Assembly: GCA_944472135.2 (NCBI GenBank) | Contig: OX235267.1 | Location: forward strand, 21,063,452 to 21,127,451 | Reading direction: 5' to 3' | Source: Trichobilharzia regenti | Taxonomy: Eukaryota; Platyhelminthes; Trematoda; Strigeidida; Schistosomatidae | DNA: 64,000 bases | Part shown: positions 12,801 to 26,700 of the stretch, piece by piece | How positions within the stretch are numbered: the stretch's first letter is position 1 | Layout of the letters: each line of letters starts with the position of its first letter | Program-made: the position numbers and the translations under genes | Notes under the pieces: model-generated | The model's database searches: none | What the model was told of the DNA's origin: nothing | What the model saw: the letters and a program-made list of their open reading frames with translations, nothing else

Positions 12801-15800
12801 TAGATGGAAGCAGTCAGCAGGAAACCTTGTTTACTACCCGTTACAGTTCTGCCTGAGTTCAGTGGCAAGCCTGAATAGCCCAGTGGTAACAGCACTGGTT
12901 GGATTTCAGAAAGAGAGTGAGTTCCTTCAAGATTGCAGATATACTTCGTATTTTTTTTAAAAAATCACTTAAACTTTTGATGAAACACTGTTTTTATCTG
13001 TATTAAAATACTGACTTTAATGATTTTCTTTCTTTTCAGCCTATCTATCCAATGTTTACAGAAAATATTCGTGAAGCGATAAGAATTGTACAATCTGGCA
13101 AAGGTAATACATTAAATAAATCATTATTTACTTGTATTAATTTATCCTTTTGAATTTTGAATTTAGGTTGGTGGCGTAGTCTGTATGAACGTACACGTCT
13201 ACCGCTATCAATTTTCTATGGATATTTCCCGTTAAGCTTAGGTGAGTATTTTATGTTACCTTTTGTATGATTGATGAACAAATGATTGTGTTCATTTTCA
13301 GAAATAGGATAAAACGACTGTTCAGTGCTGCCTGGTTTTCAGTAGTTCTCAAACTTATACCAGTTTGTAACGAAGTCCACCTTGCTTCATTTCATTCGAA
13401 GCTATTTTGAATTCTATTGATTTCTCACAGTTTTCCCAGTGGGGATATGGTGCATTGGCCTCAGCACTCTGTCTGTCTGTCTGTTTTCGACATAGAACTT
13501 TGCACATATATGCGGAAGTTCAAGTCGCCACACTCCATGTAACACGCGAAGCAAGAGCAGAAAGTACAAGAAAAGCATAATAGAGACAGTAAGCAGAGGT
13601 GTGAGACAAAAGAGGACCAATAACGAAGAACAAAACAGTTTCATTGGAGATCATAAGTCACAAGGAGTGGATACATCTGCGCCACTGAGAACGATTTCGA
13701 GCCATGACACTAATTGTTTCCAACCATAGATTTTTACCGTCCCGAGGACTCCAGTCTGGAAGTCTACACCTTCCTACGTGGCTTAGACTAACTGTTGTGG
13801 ATTTCATTGACTGGTGTCATGTTTTTGTTTGACCGCCGCTAGCTTTTTTCCAGCCTGACCCTACATCCGCTAACATTGCTCGTTGAGGAAGGCGATGACA
13901 GCGGTGCTCACCTTGAAGAAGCCTGGAAGAATATTCAGTCAGCCATAGATACAGCTGTAAAAGCTGTGAATAAGGTAAACCCAAAGGTGAGTAAAAACCA
14001 CTGGATCTTCACGGCCTCATCCGAACTGATAGATGCTAGAAGACTTATTCCGGCGAGCTCCGAATTCAATGAGGAGCGAAAGCTGCACAAAAGGAAACTT
14101 ACGAAAAGTCTCCGCAAGGACCGTGAACAGTGGTGGGTGACAAAGGCGAAAGAGATGGAAAAAGCTTCGACGATAGGCAACACTAGGCAACTCTTTAGAC
14201 TCATCAGGGAAACAGGTGGGAGAAGGCAAATCATAAGTGAGACTATTTCTGAGAAAAATGGCTCCTTAATTAGCTCTCAGGATAGACGCCTTGAACGCTG
14301 GAAAGAACACTTTGAGGGACAATTTAACTTGCCTACAGCCACACTGAACCTCCCTGACATCCAGCACACACCCGAATGGGATATAGACACTGGTCCGCCG
14401 TCTGTAAGTGAGGTCACAAAAGCTATCAGTAATTTGAAACGAGGCAAAGCGGCAGGACCCGACGGAATTATTCCGGAGGTGTTTAAATATGGGGGTGACA
14501 TACTAGTTTGTAGATTAACTGAGGTACTAGGCAAAGTCTGGGAATCAGAGACAGTTCCATCAGACTGGGGTAAGTCACTTATTATACCGATATTCAAGAA
14601 GGGAAACAAGTCCTCGTGTGATAATCATAGGGGGATCAGCCTAACGAACATAGTCTCTAAAATCCTAGGCTCAGTAATCATGCATAGACTAAGCAGAACT
14701 CGGGAGGAACAGACAAGGGAAAATCAAGCAGGCTTTAGACCAGGTAGAGGGTGCATAGATCATATCTTCACTCTTCGACAGATTCTAGAACATAGACACA
14801 CTTTTCGGCGTCCAACAATTGCCATATTTCTTGACTTGAAGGCGGCCTTCGACTCCGTGGATCGAAAGGTACTATGGCAATGTCTGACTGTGAAGGGAGT
14901 GCCAAGAAAGTACATTGCACTAATCAAGGCACTCTATTCAAACTCACGTAGTCGTGTAAGGGCTTATGGGGAATTGTCATCTGAATTGTTAACAACCAGT
15001 GGTGTCCGACAGGGATGTCCACTTTCCCCATTTCTGTTTAACTTCATCATAGATATGCTAATGGAAGTATCCTTAACTGAACGTAACGACTTAGGAATCG
15101 ACTTGTTACCAGGGAATAGTCTTATGGACTTAGAATATGCAGATGACATAGTCCTGTTAGGGGAGGATGCTGAAAAAATGCAGAGTCTTCTGAACACCTT
15201 GAGCAGCAATCTTCGTATGTTTGGCATGCGATTCGCCCCTGCAAAATGTAAGATGCTGCTACAGGACTGGACTACGTCAACTCCTAACTTAGTGATAGGG
15301 AGTGAAGTGATAGAACATGTTGACCACTTCACCTATTTGGGAAGTTGTATTAGCACCAACGGACTGATTGGCGATGAAATCTCAGCACGGATCCGAAAAG
15401 CTCGAGCTGCTTTCGCTGACTTACACCATCTCTGGCGTAGGCGTGACATCCGGTTATCAACCAAGGGACGTGTGTACTGCTCAGCAGTTCGCTCCGTCCT
15501 TCTCTATGGCTCTGAAACATGGCCAATACGAGTTGAAGACATGAAAAGGTTGACTGCTTTCGATCATAGATGTCTGCGATCTCTGTCTCACGTTAGGTGG
15601 TTTAATAAGGTAAGTAATGTTGACGTTAGGCGTAGAGTGTTGGGCAAAGAGGGAAAATCAATCGACGAGGCTATAAAGTTACATAGACTAAGATGGCTAG
15701 GTCACGTGCTGCGCATGCCTAACCACCGCCTCCCCCGACGGGCATTGCTAGCTGATATAGGTGCAGGTTGGAAAAGAGCCAGTGGTGGCCAAACAAAAAC

Positions 15801-17750
15801 ATGGCATCAATCCATGAAATCCTTGACAGTTAAACTGAGTCAGGTAGGGAGATGCAGACTTCCGGGTTGGGGCCCTCGGGACTCTAGGAATCAATGGCTG
15901 GAGACAATAGGTGACATGGCTCAAAATCGTTGTCAATGGCGCAGATGTATTCAGTCTCTGTAATCTTTCATATTCCTTTCTACCATTACCCATTCTGTTT
16001 CAGTCTTATACTTGTGAAACTCTATTAATTCTCTTCACTCATCTTCTTGTCTACCTCTGTGTGCTATTTGGAACGTGGAAACTCGAACTGGTGCACTTCG
16101 GTGTCAAGTTCTATGTTGAATCCAGACAGAGACAGACAGACGTAACACATGTCCTAACCATCTCAGTCTTTGTAACCTCACGACTTCGTCGATTGATTTC
16201 CTCTGTTTACCTAGCACTCGACGCCTAACCTCAATATTGCTCACCTTATTATGCCACTTTACACGGGAAATAGAACGCAGCCACCTATGATCAAAGACAG
16301 CTAGTCTTTTCATGTCTTCACTCTCAATGGCCAGGTCTCACAACCATAAAGGAAGACGGACCGGACTGATGAGCAGTACACCCGCCCTTTGGTCGATAGC
16401 CAGCCCGATATCACGTCTACGCCAAAAACAGCGTAAACTGGCATATGCGAAAATAGCCCTCTGTATTCGTGCTGAGATTTTGTCAGAGATCAACCCGTTG
16501 GCATTGGCTGATGGTACTTCTCAAATAAGTGAAGTGGTCAATGTGCTCTACCACTTCACTTCCTATTTCTAATCTAGGAGTTAGTGTAGTCCAGTCCTGT
16601 AACATCATCTTGCATTTGGCGGGAGCGAATCGTATGCCAAACATTCGTAGATTGCAGCTCAAGGTGTTTAGAAGACACTGCATTTTGTCAGCGTCCTCGC
16701 CTACGAGAACTATATTGTCTGCATATTCCAAGTCAACGAGATTATTCCCTGGTAGCAAGTCAATCCCTGAGTCACTGAAGTCACTTAGGGTTAAGTCCAT
16801 TAGTACATCTATGATGAAGTTGAATAGAAAAGGGGATAATGGGCATCCTTGACGGACACCACCAGTCGTCACCACTTCAGATGACAACTCGCCGTAAGCC
16901 CTCACCTGGCTGTATGAGTACGATTAGAGTGCCTTAATCAGTGCAATATATTTTCTCGTCATTCCCTGTACAGCCAAGCATCTCCAGAGAACTCCTCGGT
17001 CGACAGAGTCGAATTCCGCCTTTAGGTCAAGAAATATAATGACCGTTGGACGCCCGTAGGAATGCATATGTTCTAGAATCTGTCGGAGGGTGAAGATATG
17101 ACCAATACACCCTCTTCCTGGTCTAAAGCCTACCTGGATCTCTCGTGTTTGTGCCTCCCGAGCACCACTTAGTCCACGCATAATTATTGAGCCTAGGACT
17201 TTAGATACTATATTAGTCAAGCCAATCCCTCTGTGATTATCACAGGAAGACTTGTCTCCCTTCTTGTATATCGGGATGATCAGTGACTTACACCAACCCG
17301 ATGGAACTTCTTCTGATTCCCAGATGCTCCCTAGTACCTCAGTTAATGCAGACAGTAAACTGTCTCCACCGTACTTAAATACCTCTGGAGTCATTCCATC
17401 AGGTCCCGCTGCTTTGCCTAGTTTCAGATTGGTGACAGCTTTAGTAACCTCAGTTAGGGATGGAGGACCTGTGTCTACATCCCATTCAGGGAGGTGTTGG
17501 ATGTTCGGCAGGTTAAGCATGGCAGTCGGCCAATTAGACTGTTCCTCATAGTGCTCTTTCCAGCGTTCCTGTCGTCTATCCTGGGAGCTAATTATGGTGC
17601 CATTTTTCTCCGAGATTGTTTCACTTATCATTTGCCTTTTGCCACTTGTTTCCCTGATAAGCCTAAACAGTTGTCAGGTGTTGCCTATTGTCGAAGCTTT
17701 TTCCATCTCTTTCGCTTTTGTTACCTAACTGGAGATGCCATATCAGTAAC

Positions 17751-17799
<49 letters not shown>

Positions 17800-20700
17800 T
17801 AGAAGAAAAAGAGAAATAATATCTAGATGTAATTACCAAGGTAAATGAAAATTGTTGAAACTTAAATTAAAACTGTCACTTAGTGACTCCTCTACATTGG
17901 TTTTGTTCACTGCTGAGCCAGTGCCTTGCTAGAGAGTGGTTCATGTCATCCTGTGGTGAGAGCTGTCTGCTAGCAGACAGCAATTCATGTCAATGTTTAC
18001 GTCCCAAATCTTGGTCATGAGAAAAAACAAGAACAAAGACTAACTCAACAACCAATCACCACGGACAGTGTGACTGGATACGATTAGAAGATATATCAAC
18101 GGACTGTATAAGAAACGGCAACAAAGAGATGACAGAATAACCTTCAGCAGGAAAACAACCAATCAGAAGATGTTGCCTCTCTGCTAACAATAACGAATAA
18201 TAATATACATAAAAATCTATAAATAACTGTTGATTTTCTCAATAAACGATCTGTTGCCTGGCCCTTGTCTTATGTCGTTGCAATCCTACCCTTCATATGA
18301 CATGTTTAGCAGGAGGGACGAAGATGTGTATCTTTAGTTATTACTGTGGCAAGTATATATTAATAGGTACAATAAGATGCGAAATAGGACAAACATCTAT
18401 CCGACATCATTTGCACATACTATGCTAATTTCGTCTCCAGGATCTATGTATGCATCGTCGTTTTCAGGCCTTAATGAATTTGGTCAATAATCTGATAAGC
18501 CCTAATAGGCATTCTAATAAACAAAGCTTTTTCCCGGTCCATTGACTGATATATGAATTTTTTATCTAATGTTATGTTGGAATGATGATGGGCTGTGGGT
18601 TTGTCTAATTTGACTAAAATGCACCTACATAACATGACACTATTTGATCACTTGCAAATATCTTCAACTCAGAAATAGAGACAAAAGTTAGACTGGAAAA
18701 AACGATGAACGGAACGGCAACAACAACAATTATCACACAAAATACATGGTGTATTATAATTTACACTCTCAGAAATTTAAGCCGCAAATACAATAATTCT
18801 GATTGGTTGCATGACAACAAAATCCTTCGAAGATCCAAACCATAAATAAATGAATCAGAACTGGTCAATAAGGTTATCGTCTTAGTATATGCAGAAATCA
18901 CGACGTTACGGCTAACAAATAAGCTTTTCCGTCCTAACATCTAATAGCTAAATTAATATGCAATCATTGATTTTTCAAAACGACTTCATTTTCATATTTC
19001 ATGTACTTCTTCGGACTGGTCATAACTTGAACGTTTCTAGTCTACTAACATTGCACGGTCGTATCTATTTATGTAGTTTTGATATTAATGGACTGGTGAG
19101 ATTTCAGCTTTAAAGATCGTTGGCATACAATCTTATTTAGACACCAAGCTGCAAAAGTTGGATTCGCTTCAAGGCAGTATTCATCATAGGCCTAAATGAG
19201 TTAGAAAACAATATTCCAAGTAGCACTGGACAGCTGTTTTGTTCTGGTCTGAAAATTTTCAACCATACGAAGTCAAGGATCCAGCAGTGATTGAAACCAT
19301 GGACTTGATTAAGGTATCACAACAAACAGCGATGTCACAATACTGAAAATCGGCAGAAGTAGGAATTCATGCAAAGTTGAACACAAAATGCAGTGTGGCT
19401 GAATGATTATGTGCTCAACAAGTATCCTGAAGGTACTGTTTACAGATTATGGTGATATGTTGCGTGCGCACTGCTACAGATCCCTAAACATGAACTAAAC
19501 GGCTATCTAGCGTTGTATAGTTTTCTGTGATTCCATAACCCATTTATGTTTGTGAGTAAATCTACTTAGAAATCATTTCATTATAATTAATCTATTTTAT
19601 TCAACGATTTTCGTGTAACTCAGAAAAACTGAATGAAATAAAATAATATCGTGGGTATTCTACAGAACTGATAGTTCCTGGGTGTTTTAAATTTGTGAGG
19701 GGAAGTCAAATAAATTAATTGTGTTATACGTCAATTTACATATACAATCGATACTACTCAACTAGGTATTCATTACTGGTTGATTTAAATATCAATCTTC
19801 TTAACACTAAGTAATATTTTCATATATCTTACAGATCTGTAACTATCATATTTCACCAGTGGACATTAATTTATCTAGTTACATATTTTGATGTGGTTTT
19901 GTTCTCTGAGCTGGATGGTTAATTTGCGAAGCTTGCATCACCCTACTGGGTGACATCTTCAGCGCATACTTCAATTTGAAGTGAGCTTTTAGTTTTCTCC
20001 ACGAGTTTATTAATCATCTCTCCTGGTGACCTTGAACATGATTGGTTGGTGACACACATAAACAACCAATCATGTCCAAGGTCACCAGGAGAGATGATTA
20101 ATAAACTCGTGGAGAAATCTAAAAGCTCACTTCAAATTGAAGTATGCGCTGAAGATGTCACCCAGTAGGGTGATGCAAGCTTCGCAAATTAACCATCCAG
20201 CTCAGAGAACAAAATCATATCAAAATCATCCACTTGAGCTACAAATCTTCTCTATCATATCTAGTTGCATATACATAGACTGAAAAGTGTTCACTGATTT
20301 GCATTTATACAGACTAGGAAATTAGTTAGTTGGATCTCAATTGCCCAGTACTGGGTTGCAAGACACAATAATGATGTGGGGGTTGATGATACTACCCAAT
20401 TGCCCCGACCGATTTAGGTAGGGCGGGACTCGAACCCACGACCCATTGATTGAAAGTAGAATGCCACAGCCAGTTCACGAGGATTAGCTGGTGTAGGGAT
20501 AGCATTGAGTACTGGGGCAGAAAAGACATTACTTGACTGGATCCCGGTAGATAGCCGAATGTGTGCTGTCCGTCTGAACGGGTCAGTAAAAAGGAGAAAG
20601 GACTGCACTACTCACCGATGCCTTTTCGTAATCTCCGCCTACGCCCCCACTGACTGCAGTTCGGATGAAACGAAGGATGAGTTCTACCAAAAGCTGTCTA

Positions 20701-23700
20701 GTTTGCTGCGAAAGGCTAAACGCTCAGATATAGTCGTTCTAGCTGGTGACTTTAACGCTCAAGTAGGGAAATCGTGTCAATCTGAGAAGGATGTCAATGG
20801 CACCTATGGAGTTCCGTGCCAGCGAACCAACAACGGTGACCGTCTTCTACAGTTTTGTTCTGATAATCATTTGTTTCTTGTAAGCACTAACTTCAAACAC
20901 AAGGAGAGACACTGTTTGACTTGGAGACTCCTTTCATCAAACCAACGTTGGACACAAATAGACCACATAGCAATAAGCTATCGTTGGCGTGGGTCGGTAG
21001 GAGATTGTCGGTCCTTCTGGAACACGTGTGTAGATACCGATCACGCACTGGTCCGCGCTCGTGTGTGCTTACGACTGAACGCACGAAGGAAACAGCTGGT
21101 GGTAAAACCATCACGTCCCAAGCTCTATCAGGAAACTAAATCCGTATTTGAGGAAGAACTAGCTAAACACATATCTGTGTTCGACAGCTGTGCTCACCCT
21201 GAAGAAGCTTGGAAGAATATTCAGTCAGCCATAGATACAGCTGTAAAAGCTGTGAATAAGGCAAATCCAAAGGTGAGTAAAAACCACTGGATATTCACGG
21301 CCTCATCCGAACTGATAGATGCTAGAAGACTTATTTCGGCGAGCTCCGAATTCAATGAGGAGTGGAAGCTGCACAAAAGGAAACTTACGAAAAGTCTCCG
21401 CAAGGACCGTGAACAGTGGTGGGTGATAAAGGCGAAAGAGATGGAAAAAGCTTCGACGATAGGCAGCACTAGGCAACTCTTTAGACTCATCAGGGAAACA
21501 GGTGGGAGAAGGCAAATCATAAGTGAGACTATTTCTGAGAAAAATGGCTCCTTAATTAGCTCTCAGGATAGACGCCTTGAACGCTGGAAAGAACACCTTG
21601 AGGGACAATTTAACTTGCCTAAAGCCACACTGAACCTCCCTAACATCCAGCACACACCCGAATGGGATATAGACACTGGTCCGCCGTCTGTAAGTGAGGT
21701 CACTAAAGCTATCTGTAATTTGAAACGAGGCAAAGCGGCAGGACCCGACGGAATTATTCCGGAGGTATTTAAGTACGGTGGAGACAGTTTACTGTCTGCA
21801 TTAACTGAGGTACTAGGGAGCGTCTGGGAATCAGAAGAAGTTCCATCGGGTTGGTGTAAGTCACTGATTATCCCGATATACAAGAAGGGAGACAAGTCTT
21901 CCTGTGATAATCACAGAGGGATTGGCTTGACTAATATAGTATCTAAAGTCCTAGGCTCAATAATTATGCGTGGACTAAGTGGTGCTCGGGAGGCACAAAC
22001 ACGAGAGATCCAGGTAGGCTTTAGACCAGGAAGAGGGTGTACTGGTCATATCTTCACTCGTCGACAGATTCTAGAACATATGCATTCCTACGGGCGTCCA
22101 ACAGTCATTATATTTCTTGACCTAAAGGCGGAATTCGACTCTGTCGACCGAGTTCTCTGGAGATGCTTGGCTGTAAAGGGAATGACGAGAAAATATATTG
22201 CACTGATTAAGGCACTCTAATCGTACTCATACAGCCAGGTGAGGGCTTACGGCGAGTTGTCATCTGAAGTGGTGACGACTGGTGGTGTCCGTCAAGGATG
22301 CCCATTATCCCCTTTTCTATTCAACTTCATCATAGATGTACTAATGGACTTAACCCTAAGTGACTTCAGTGACTCAGGGATTGACTTGCTATCAGGGAAT
22401 AATCTCGTTGACTTAGAATATGCAGACGATATAGTCCTCCTAGGCGAGGACGCTGACAAAATGCAGTGTCTTCTAAACACCTTGAGCTGCAATCTACGAA
22501 TGTTTGGCATGCGATTCGCTCCCGCCAAATGCAAGATGATGTTACAGGACTGGACTACACCAACTCCTAGATTAGAAATAGGAAGTGAAGTGGTAGAGCA
22601 CATTGACCACTTCACTTATTTGGGAAGTACCATCAGCCAATGCCAACGGGCTGATCTCTGACGAAATCTCAGCACGAATACAGGGGCTCGTTTCGCATTT
22701 GCCAGTTTACGCCGTCTCTGGCGTAGACGAGATGTTCGACTATCGACCAAAGGGCGGGTGTACTGCTCATCAGTCCGGTCCGTCTTCCTTTATGGCTGTG
22801 AGACCTGGCCATTGAGAGTGGAAGACATGAAAAGACTAGCTGTCTTTGATCATAGGTGGCTGCGTTCTATTTCCCGTGTAAAGTGGCATAATAAGGTGAG
22901 CAATATTGAGGTTAGGCGTCGAGTGCTAGGTAAACAGAGGAAATCAATCGACGACGTCGTGAGGTTACAAAGACTGAGATGGTTAGGACATGTGTTACGT
23001 ATGCCTCGTCATCGACTTCCTCGACGGGCAATGTTAGCTAATATAGGGTCATGCTGGAAAAGAGCTAGTGGCGATCTAAGCAAAACATGGCACTAGTCAA
23101 TGAAATCCACAACAGTTTGTTTAAGGCATTTAGGAAGGTGTTAACTGGCTTCCTGGTTGGGGTCCTCTAGATAACATAAACCAATGGTTGGAAACAGTTT
23201 GTGAGATGGCTCAGAATCGTTGTCAATAGCTGGCGCAGATGCATCCACTCCTTGTGACTATTGATTTCCAATGAAACTGTTTTGTTCTTCGTTATTACTA
23301 TTCCTTTGACTCACACCTCTGTTTACTGTCTCTATTATGCATTTCTTATACTTTCTTCTGTTGCTTTGTGTGCTACAAGGAGAGGGTGTGGCGACTTGGA
23401 CTACCGCACATATATGAAAGGTTCTGTGTCGAAAACAGACAGAAGTAACCAGGTGAGGCTGTGGTGAGAGGGGGCTGCAAACCAGAATTTGTAGACAGCG
23501 ATTCACGTCAATGTTCACGTCCCGAATCAGGGTGATAAAAAAAACAGTAACAAAGCTTAAACTTAAAGACTTCACCTACCAGTCATAGAGGAGTTAAAGT
23601 GTGGAAATATTATTCACAGATATATGACTTGAAACGGCCACAAAGAAAAAGCAGAATAACCTTCAGCGAAAAAACATACAATCAGAAGAGGTTGCTCCTC

Positions 23701-26700
23701 CGCTAACTATAACGCCGATATTAATGCACATAAAAATTTATAAATGCCCCTTGATTTTCTCAATAAACGATCTGTTGCCTGGCCCATGTTTGCTGCCGTT
23801 ACAAGGCGAATGTTAGATACTTTCTTAGTCGATAAAGGTGTAGCTAGTTAAACGGTCGAAAATTTCAGTCTTATACTATGATAACTTTTAAAGTTTGTGA
23901 TACGACATCCTTACATTGACAGGTTGGATAAATTTATCACCTCATCGAAACAATACTACAGAAAAAGAGAACAATATAATTTATCATGATCGCTTGGAAT
24001 ATTCACTAGTTGCCGTTAATTACTTATGTAACAAGTAGCTTTTATCAAATACATCTAGTTCAGTCGCTAAAACGAATTCCAAGAGCAATGCGGGGACAAG
24101 ATATCCTCTTCCCTGATAGTTACCTCCCGAAGTACTGTTGGAAATGTCTACCTAGAAGCAATTGTCAAGAGGAAAATCCTAGATTCATTAGAAATCGAAA
24201 ATCAATTAGCTGGAAACACAAAAGTATGAGGTAGATGCAGTTTGGTGGACACATAATCGATTTCTGAAATGTTCAAAAATAAGATTATTTTTCAAAAAGC
24301 CTATGCTCATGACAATAGTGTCTTAAGCATCAGTAAATATCACTGTATAACACTATAAGACTTCATCAAAATAAATTTTACCCACAATAGAATTATACTT
24401 TAGCACAGTGCACAAGTTCTATTCTTATATCAATATCCTAAGCAAACTGGCAAAATGTGTAATTTAGGAACGGTCTAGTGATACTCGCGTTATTGCCTTC
24501 TGTAAAAGGGGAATGTTAGTAGGAGGTGGTAGTTCTTTTCTCACAGAACGATTTCTACTTAATTGTAAGAAATGGTCTGTGATCTGAATAATTTAGTTTT
24601 CAAAGGAAACTGTGATGAAATTTTACTCCTCGAACTGTGTACATCGCGAATCGCTAACCAGTTCGGAAATTGTGAATATAATGTAAGAAATGGTCTTTTC
24701 TTTGAATATGAAACATTAAAACACTATTGTGGTCTTAGTCAGTGATTTGTTCGCTTATTTATGTTGTCATCATTGTGATTTGCTCAAAAAAATTGATGGA
24801 ATGATTGAATCTTTATTGTTTATTGTCTCTTCATCTCCGGAATGATGGCGAATCGATAGCTCCACGATGGCTAGCGTTCATCATAAACTTCCATTTTGTC
24901 TTAGAAATTCAAATATATCAAGCAATACTGGATTTGATAAATATTCAGCGTCAAGTTATTAAATTAGCACTTAACCTTTTTCTGCGATTCACTTCATTTT
25001 TCTATGTAAGTCAGGTTAGTACGATCGATTGTATCTTAATTGTACAACTTATAATTTTTTACATCTACCTTTTTTCAGGACATATATTGGTGATCCTATC
25101 TATCCAATGGCAGATGAAACATCTGACGAATTGGCTAATCGGGTAGGTTAACCATCATTCGAAACACATTTGTCCTATTTACTGTTGGTATCTCTATTAA
25201 AATTGAAATGAGAAGAGCCTACTGAGCAACTTGCTACGTTGATAATGTTTGACACATTACTTATGGGAGCTTGGCTTGGAGAATTGAAATGGATTTAGGC
25301 GTTATTTAGCATATGATTTTCATATTTCGGCAGGCAGAGTATCTCAAATAAGTTAGTTTGAAGATGATTGGTTTTAATTGTGCTACAGGAGATTTTCATT
25401 TCATCTTCGATCGTCATTCTTCTGTTAAACTTATATCTGTTAGTAACATTTCATTGATCACCTACTAATAAAACTGAGCAACAACCACAGTCGCAGAGGT
25501 TCATTAGCTCAAATTACTGCATTTTTAATGAACACGCATTTACGAAGTGGACTGAAAGATGACACTGTGACTGACAAATATGTATCAGTGTGCAAAACTA
25601 ATTGAATGAAAACAGGAGTTTCAAAAGCATTGAAGAATAAATACATTTGCACTGTTGTCTGTGATTTTAAGGTAGGTCAATGACGGTCTTCGTCTATTCT
25701 TAATATCACGAAGACACCATCTTACTTATGGGCTGATATCAGTAGATATAGATTACATCAATTGGAGTGTCGTACTTTGACCATATACTCATACTGGTAT
25801 TTTGGAGAGGGAGGCAGTGGCATTGAATACACAAAATATATTTCAGGTCGTAATAGTTGGTTTTTTTCGCGTAGCAACGTAATTTTTACCCGGACACTAT
25901 CCAGTTATAGTCACACATATTCTCAGATGGTTTTAATTGAAAGTCTACGGTCAAAAACCTGTGACAGTTAGTAAAACTGACTCTTAATTCTCTGTCTCAA
26001 TTACTATAGCCACTTCACCGACTACTTGAAATCTCGCTAACAGTTTATTTCTCGTGGTGTCCCCACATAACAAGATACTGTCAATAGTGTGTCGTACGAT
26101 TAAAGGTACTTTAGTCCTTTGAAAGTAACAGAATTCACGTACTGAAATGAAGACTGAAACCTGCCTCCAAAAGAAGAAACAACAAAAAGAGGGTTATTCC
26201 AGATTGATGAAGTCGATAAATGAGCGGTAATAGATTTAGCTTTTCAAGCTTCAGTGCTATCGAAAATTTATCAGACAAGTGAGTTTTTGTGATTGATCAT
26301 AATACAGAGTTAACAGAAAGCATAGAAAACCCATAACTAATAATCTCATCGATTGCAGCTATGTTCTTATCTAACCAGCCTTCGCTTTTTCTCAGCTAAT
26401 TCTACTCTAACAGGTATGTGTAACACATTTTCTAACCTTCTCAGATAATAACGTGCTTCACCCTGTCGCTTACTTGTCCAGCTTTCAACCATACGTCTAA
26501 CCCGTGCTTATTTGGTGGTTCTAATAAACGTGAATGATGCTGAGAAGACATCGGTTGTCAAACACCTGAGTGCTCATGAATGCTTTAATTTTCGTACTCG
26601 TATAGCAGCTCTGGTCACAGTATACTCTATCTTTAAGAGAAAGTCACATGTTATTGAGGTGATTCATCGTATGAAGATTGAAATAATACATGATGGATTT

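Noticed and set aside
13876..13898. First codons (MLVEEGDD) of the 695-codon frame as the true N-terminus of an RT protein
   Set aside because: These bases are the reverse strand of RTE copy B; the element proper begins at about 13899, so the start is accidental.
16360..16400. CTGATGAG near 16367 as another hammerhead
   Set aside because: No GAAA box or helix II follows at the right spacing, and it is coding-strand complement of RTE copy B.
20400..20470. Functional tRNA gene on the - strand
   Set aside because: A B box is present but there is no complete cloverleaf: acceptor arms do not pair and the head is worn. It fits a SINE better.
24010..24234. Possible small Cys-containing exon in TMEM68 intron 5
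   Set aside because: It does not fit the phase of the neighbouring exons (75 codons with its own stop) and has no counterpart in TMEM68 proteins.
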